A program made the translations under genes and the position numbers. Shown here in pieces: positions 59,301-64,000 of a stretch of 64,000 bases of DNA. The stretch covers positions 11,842,001-11,906,000 of the forward strand of contig CM059622.1 of the NCBI GenBank assembly GCA_030435675.1. The letters run 5' to 3'. Position 1 is the stretch's first letter. Every line of letters begins with the position of its first letter. Below the pieces are notes generated by a model, which saw only the letters and a program-made list of their open reading frames with translations, had not been told where the DNA came from and searched no databases. This stretch comes from Steinernema hermaphroditum (taxonomy: Eukaryota > Nematoda > Chromadorea > Rhabditida > Steinernematidae).

Positions 59301-60787
59301 GAAAGAAAACATTTGGCTCTTTTAGAGAAAAGTTATGTTAGAGGCTTTTATAATCCTTTTACTGCCTCCACTCACGTGATGTAGTCGAGCGATGCGTTGT
59401 TGTGGTGCCCATTGAGGAAGTGGTTGTTGGGGCTATCGATGTTGTGGTCGTGGAAGGCTCCGTCGTCGTAGTGCCTGAAAAAAGTAATGTAACATTCATT
59501 AACGTCATCCACTGACTCGGTGTGTTTGTTGTTGTGGATATGGTTGTCGTCATGATGGCTGAAAAGGTAACATGAAGCAGCTGTTACTGGAGGGGAAGTT
59601 TTTGGAGTTTGGAGGCAATAGCGTTATAAAAGGAGTGATCGATGCCTGTCCGCTAAACATTTTTTTTCCACTCACATGATGTAGTCGAAGGAAGCGTTGT
59701 CGTCGTGGCTGAAAAAAGAGCTGGAATATCTATTTATGTTCCCATTACTCACTGCTAGCCAACGTTGTTGGGAGGGTTGTTGTTGTCGTCGTCGCAGCTG
59801 AAATGAGGGGAAGTTATCTTCGGCACTATTAGCGCTCTATTGAAATAGTTTGAAGTTATCCACTTTTTCGTGGTTCTCAGTGCAGTTAAGTACATTACGG
59901 TAGAGCTTACATGTTGTAGTTGACGGAGACGTCGTCGTACTGGCTGAAAAGAAGATGTTGTGGTGAACTATTCGTGTTCACCTACTGGTTGTCGGTGTAG
60001 TTGTTGTTGTTGTAGAAGTGGTTGTGGTCGTTGGTAGAGTCGTAGTCGTAGTTGTCGAAGTAGTCGTCGTCGTTGTGGCTGGAATCATGGAAGCAACGCT
60101 TAGAATGGCTATGGAATCAAGGCGTACTGGGTGCTTTTGTGGTGGTCGTCTCGCCACACGTGTTGTTACAGTTTCCATCCCTTAGAGAAGCGGAGTGCTT
60201 GTAAGCCTTTGGCTTTCCTGATCCCCACACTCCTCCGGGCAGTTTCTGCTTGCAGATTTGCTCCCAAAGATGGAGGACTGATTTGAACTCGTCAAACTCG
60301 TCGTCTTCTATGTCGTCATTATCGTATTCTTTCTTAATCTTGTAGTACTGATCCACGGCCTCTTTCTTGCACCATCCTCTTACTAGTTTCACATAGTCTA
60401 AAACATCGTTATCTCTTCAAGAAGATAGGATTGTTCTAAAGGAACTGTGTTAGTTAGCAATTGCATAAAATACAGAGACGCTCTTCAAGTTCGTGACAGC
60501 CGTGCACATCAAATTTTACAGTAATTGAAAGGTATTTTGCCTCCATTCTTTTCACATGAACATTGGTGGGAAGAGCTTCTGTTTCGAGTTTAAATGTATG
60601 CTCAAAAACCGTCATGTTATGTACAAAACAGGTGACAATCACATCGTTAGGATTATCAAAATTATGAAAACTTACCTATTTTTTCGCTGTCGTTATCACA
60701 GCCAGTGATTATCCGCCAACAAATTGAAAATGCACACCGAGAAAAGACAAAAAATATAAGAATCGTCAGGACACTAGATGCACCCAT
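56381..60787 (-). CDS. EGF-repeat DEG/ENaC channel, EGAS-like
   Basis: Multi-exon membrane protein. In Caenorhabditis the EGAS proteins combine EGF modules with an amiloride-sensitive sodium channel domain; this gene has the same order. It starts at 60787 with a hydrophobic segment (MGASSVLTILIFFVFS), then EALPTNVHVKRMEAK, HGCHELEERL and LVRGWCKKEAV. Next come several short Thr-rich exons (59360-60180). Eight EGF-like modules follow (58980-57690), for example GNTKCVCEFGWKGRNC, CVNNGKCVPD and the calcium-binding-type INECERDPYPCMNNGSC. The channel domain follows: LGNCFTFNH, RLGGKYGKCA, GCLRSCYQDAVFEACNC, CECPPPCS, and TM2 with FISMLGGLLGVLCG and ITLAEFLLL. It ends in a short basic tail, VVRRE. 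I see no classic intracellular N-terminus with the HG gating motif. Confidence 0.8.
59350..60180 (-). repeat. array of short Thr-rich exons
   Basis: At least five or six small exons, each a run of threonine codons with scattered Ser and Pro (for example APTTTSSMGTTTT), are separated by short introns containing GAAAAG and a GTGAGT or GTAAG donor. The exons resemble one another, suggesting growth by exon duplication. The encoded stretch would be a heavily O-glycosylated stalk of the channel protein. Confidence 0.6.
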
Positions 60788-61139
60788 CGCCGAGACTGCG
60801 AATTTTCTGAAAGAGAATGCCAAATGGCGCTTGCTTAGACACGTTTATTTCCAATTCAGAACGTGTGGGAGCACATGGCACAATTTTTTGGTGCAAGCAC
60901 ATTGATGTTGCTCAGCAACAAGAATAGAGGCCGGTCTTCAGAGCAGAAGACAAAGCCTGCACACAGCCCACGGATATTTCGGGCTCTTTTGAAACAAGAA
61001 ACACAGTATTCCCAACGCGCTGGAAGTTTTAGTTTCAAACCACAATAATTTTTGCGTCAAATAACACGTGCGTTGCCATTCCAATCAATACTTATCTATT
61101 CTAAAGTTGTGAGGTACCAGATTAAGGACCGTCATACTG
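60788..61139. other. upstream region of the channel gene
   Basis: AT-rich sequence with no recognised exon, presumably promoter. Short open frames here are patternless. Confidence 0.4.
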
Positions 61140-61306
61140 GGATACTTCTCCATGATCAGGAAGAATGCAATGGACGAGGGGAAAATCATAATGTAGGGTT
61201 ATAGTTCACTGTACTCCACAATGCGCCCATCAGTTGTTCCCTGTGAGTAAATACTGCGAAATTATGCCATGTTTATGTCACTGACATTTTCAATGCACCA
61301 ACCCAA
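61140..61306. mobile_element. mariner-like element fragment (right end)
   Basis: Ends ATTTTCAATGCACCAACCCAA followed by TA (61307-61308), the mirror of the left end at 37526. The interior shares AGGAAGAATGCAATGGAC with the 41.7 kb fragment (AAAAGGAATGCAATGGAC). Left end not found. Confidence 0.6.
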
Positions 61307-61308
61307 TA

Positions 61309-62496
61309 TTCTAAAGTTCATCTGCTGCCTGGATTCGGAAACAAAAAACATATGCAATGTGTCAAATGATGATAGTACACCCTAGTAGTGAAAACGACAT
61401 TTCGCAAATGTTTGTCATCTACGAGATCTGGCAAAAGTGATCATTGTCTATCAAGGTGGGCTATCATGGGCGTTAAGGAGTATCATTATTTGACACACCG
61501 TAGATGCGCCTTGCTTGAACATGACGGAGACTTATTACAGTAATCTTCTTCGAACATAACAAACCCCTGCAAGTTCTGGTACAATGTGAGGCATACAATG
61601 AAATATTGCGCTACAAAAGAAAATACGGCAGCACAGGACACACAGCGAATAAAAAAAAACTTTAAAACTCATGTTGCATATGGTGACTCGCAGACGTAAT
61701 CGTTCCAAAGTTTGGCGCTAAAATATGCGCGCTTATGGTATCCTGTGATGCGATATTGTGCCGCCAAAGACGCTTATCTGCTAGTCCATATTCCCAAATG
61801 ACGACGCAGCATTCAGTTTCTACTCAATGCGAGCATAAGAATCATGGAGGTTGCCACGACATGCCGACTTCGCACAGACCACTCGTTCAGATCTCAGTCC
61901 GCTCTGTGTCTCTCAGTTGAGAAGATTTGTCAGAGATCACCGTGTTCGGGGATAAATCGAGAGATTTAAATATCATTGTTAATTATGAAATTGTTGTTAA
62001 ACTCTGCCGAAGAATAACCAACAAGATATGGACATGCGGTTTCACATGAATCAGTGGCATAAAACATGTGAATCGGTGTGAAATATGTGTAGTACTCCAC
62101 CGGCTCGCCTATACATACTCCGAAGAGCGCCACGCGGGTCTTGACGGGAAGATCTTAAATGGGAGTTGACAGGTCGACCAACCTGTTCAACAATAGCGAG
62201 AGAGAGGGATGTAACACAAGTGATTTATGCTACACCTAGTCGAGAGACTGACAATATAGACAACACAAGGCTATTTAAAGGGTTTAACATAGACTGTCTA
62301 TATAGAAGGTCGTGGAAGATGGGAGAAATCCATCGCATCTACGACAATCGGAAAAGATGAAAAGATCGGGTGATGGCGGCAGAGTCATCTTTCATTTTCA
62401 TTTCTTTTATTTTTTGGTTATTTTCACCTACGAATGGTCCAAACCAACGAGGTAGCATACGTTGAGATAATTGCGCCGACATTTCGCTGAATGTCG
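61309..62496. other. intergenic, no gene seen
   Basis: 1.2 kb of AT-rich sequence without coding pattern, lying between the mariner fragment and the 3' end of the last receptor. Confidence 0.4.
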
Positions 62497-63383
62497 TCAC
62501 ATATTCGAGACTTTCGTTTTTCTCAACTTCAGGCTTATGAGGAGGGCGCACACAAAAGTGTAAATCGAACAAAACAGTACAGGATACGGTCCTACTTTCG
62601 CGACTAAGTTGATATTCATAAGCGAATTAAATGCCAAAGCTATTACAGCGGGCACAATTCCGAGAGCGAAGTCTGCTGCTAGGTGATACGCAACAATGGT
62701 GTTAGCCTAAATAATTGATTTCCGCTACTCGTTCTGGAAGGCATATTGCTTACCGTCCGAAGTGAATTATAGAAGTTGTGGTTCTGATGTCCTTTGGTAA
62801 AGCGACGGAGCTCCAATGCAAACGCGATCGTAATTCCAATGCTAAGAAGACAGAAAGCTGCTCTGCCAATGGTGATGAACCCTATGGTTTTCGATTTCAC
62901 CAGCATCGAAAACGAGGGAATAACAAGAGCATCATTCTGCACGTGCCCCATGTAGAATACTGCACTGGTTCCAAAGAGCATTGTCACTATTATAGTCAAG
63001 CTTGCTAATTTACAACGACGAGCCAATTTGAAAGAATAGTCGAAGGGCTGTCGCATCGCGAGGAGACGGTCAACGGCTGTGCACAGATTGCAAACCATTG
63101 TAACCAACGAACAAGAAGAAGTGCTATTTCCCAACCAGAAAACAAAGAAGTTGTTCCACATCCCGCTTCGTATTCCATTCAGACAATATCCGGTGTACAA
63201 CATACTGCTGACGTTGTATATGAGATGAAAAGCGACCACCAGAAACACCATAGTCAATTGACACTTGTTGCTAGCATTGGCCTGTACCAAGTAGATGACC
63301 ACAAGACGAATGTTCAACAGGAAACCAATGGCACTAAAGACGAAAGCCAGGCTATAGAAGAGCGCCGCGATAGTGCCGTTCAT
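62497..63383 (-). CDS. seven-transmembrane chemoreceptor, family B (divergent)
   Basis: Exons are 62754-63383 (630) and 62497-62706 (210), about 279 residues. The start MNGTIAALFY is the first true ATG in frame. Motifs are LLNIRLVVIYL, YNVSSMLYTGYC, FFVFWLGN before TM3, CNLCTAVDRLLAMRQPFDY after TM3, FALELRRFTK before TM6, ANTIVAYHLAADFALGIVPAV in exon 2, and VGPYPVLFCSIYTFVCALLISLKLRK at TM7. The opening of exon 2 (ANT(I/V)V) and the GPYPV phrase link it to the gene at 29997-30903, the other minus-strand member. It lies 11 kb beyond the main family B array, across the kinase and channel genes. Confidence 0.8.
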
Positions 63384-64000
63384 CGTTAAGTCTGGCAAGT
63401 GATCTGGAAGAGACAGCTGTCACTCCAAAGAAACAACGACACCAAATTATCAGCTGCGCAGATTACTCACAATTAAGACAAAGAGCCGATTAGGCGAAAT
63501 GCGCAAAAGTCGTTCACATGGCATTCACGTACCTGGCTGGTCACGGCGTGAGGCTGAAAAAGGATTGACCCGGCGGTGGGCGAATTCTTTGTAGTGTTTA
63601 CGGAAGACATAAGCGGCAGAAGATAAAGGCTGTTTCCATTTTTCGCCTTTTGCAAACAAAAGACACTCCAGGAATGTGGATGTTTAATTCCTCTCGGAAT
63701 TTGCCCATAGACTGAAGAGATCATGATCTGTGTGAGGAGGGGGCGATAGTCCTGAATCACAAACTTTGAAGAAAGCCAATGCTCTTCTGAGAATCTGAGA
63801 TTATCTGACTTCTACAAACATATCGAGGCTTTGTGTTATTGAATTATGAACGAAGAATGGACTCATCCCATGAAGAACTGGACTATGACGTTCGAGATCG
63901 CAAAATTCTTCTTTCTGGCACCTCACCGATAACCATAAGAGGTCCTCGTGCCAGAATACCAGTGGCCGTATTTAAATGATAACCTCTTGGGAAGCGCTTT
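63384..64000. other. window end, no gene seen
   Basis: Upstream of the last receptor. A minus-strand frame at 63473-63760 shows no pattern. A gene could begin beyond 64000. Confidence 0.4.

Noticed and set aside
1..64000. tRNA, rRNA and CRISPR arrays
   Set aside because: Scanning by eye for T-loop GGTTCRA-type boxes with paired arms, rRNA cores and regularly spaced short repeats found none; the isolated GGTTCGACA phrases belong to the SINE-like repeat.

Overview
This window looks like nuclear DNA of a nematode. Almost every gene is built from short exons joined by GT-AG introns of about 42 to 60 bases, many with a (T)TTAG or TTCAG acceptor. The families present point the same way: a serpentine receptor of the Srt class, many other small seven-transmembrane receptors in tandem arrays, a ZYG-1/PLK4-like kinase, and an EGF-plus-DEG/ENaC channel resembling the EGAS proteins of Caenorhabditis. 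I cannot name the genus. No rRNA, tRNA or CRISPR array was seen.

Layout. At 0.4-1.0 kb there is a glycine-rich secreted protein. From 2.0 to 21.1 kb there are nine paralogues of one receptor family, called family A here: two on +, seven on -, one of them a likely pseudogene. They share a four-exon plan with nearly invariant exon lengths. From 22.9 to 25.0 kb a microsomal-type epoxide hydrolase (+) and a small cysteine-rich secreted protein (-) converge with about 20 bases between their stops. From 26.3 to 51.5 kb, plus one copy at 62.5-63.4 kb, there is a second receptor family, family B: seven apparently intact genes and one truncated pseudogene, with a two-exon plan and a DRxxAMRxP motif after TM3. 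One Srt receptor lies at 44.8-46.0 kb and an unrecognised secreted protein at 47.1-49.6 kb. From 52.1 to 55.2 kb is the ZYG-1/PLK4-like kinase, with a nested minisatellite between kinase and C-terminal exons. From 56.4 to 60.8 kb is a multi-exon channel with a Thr-rich region, eight EGF-like modules and a DEG/ENaC domain.

The space between genes, mainly 31-41 kb, is rich in repeats. There is a SINE-like dispersed family (one copy with a 13-base target-site duplication), mariner-like elements with TA target sites (one inside an intron), two fold-back elements, a 352-base tandem duplication and a decayed reverse-transcriptase fragment.

Taken together this is a chromosomal chemoreceptor cluster with interspersed housekeeping and secreted-protein genes. 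No operon-like pathway is visible. Gene models were built by hand from splice signals and comparison of paralogues within the window, so terminal exons and starts outside the two receptor families are less certain.
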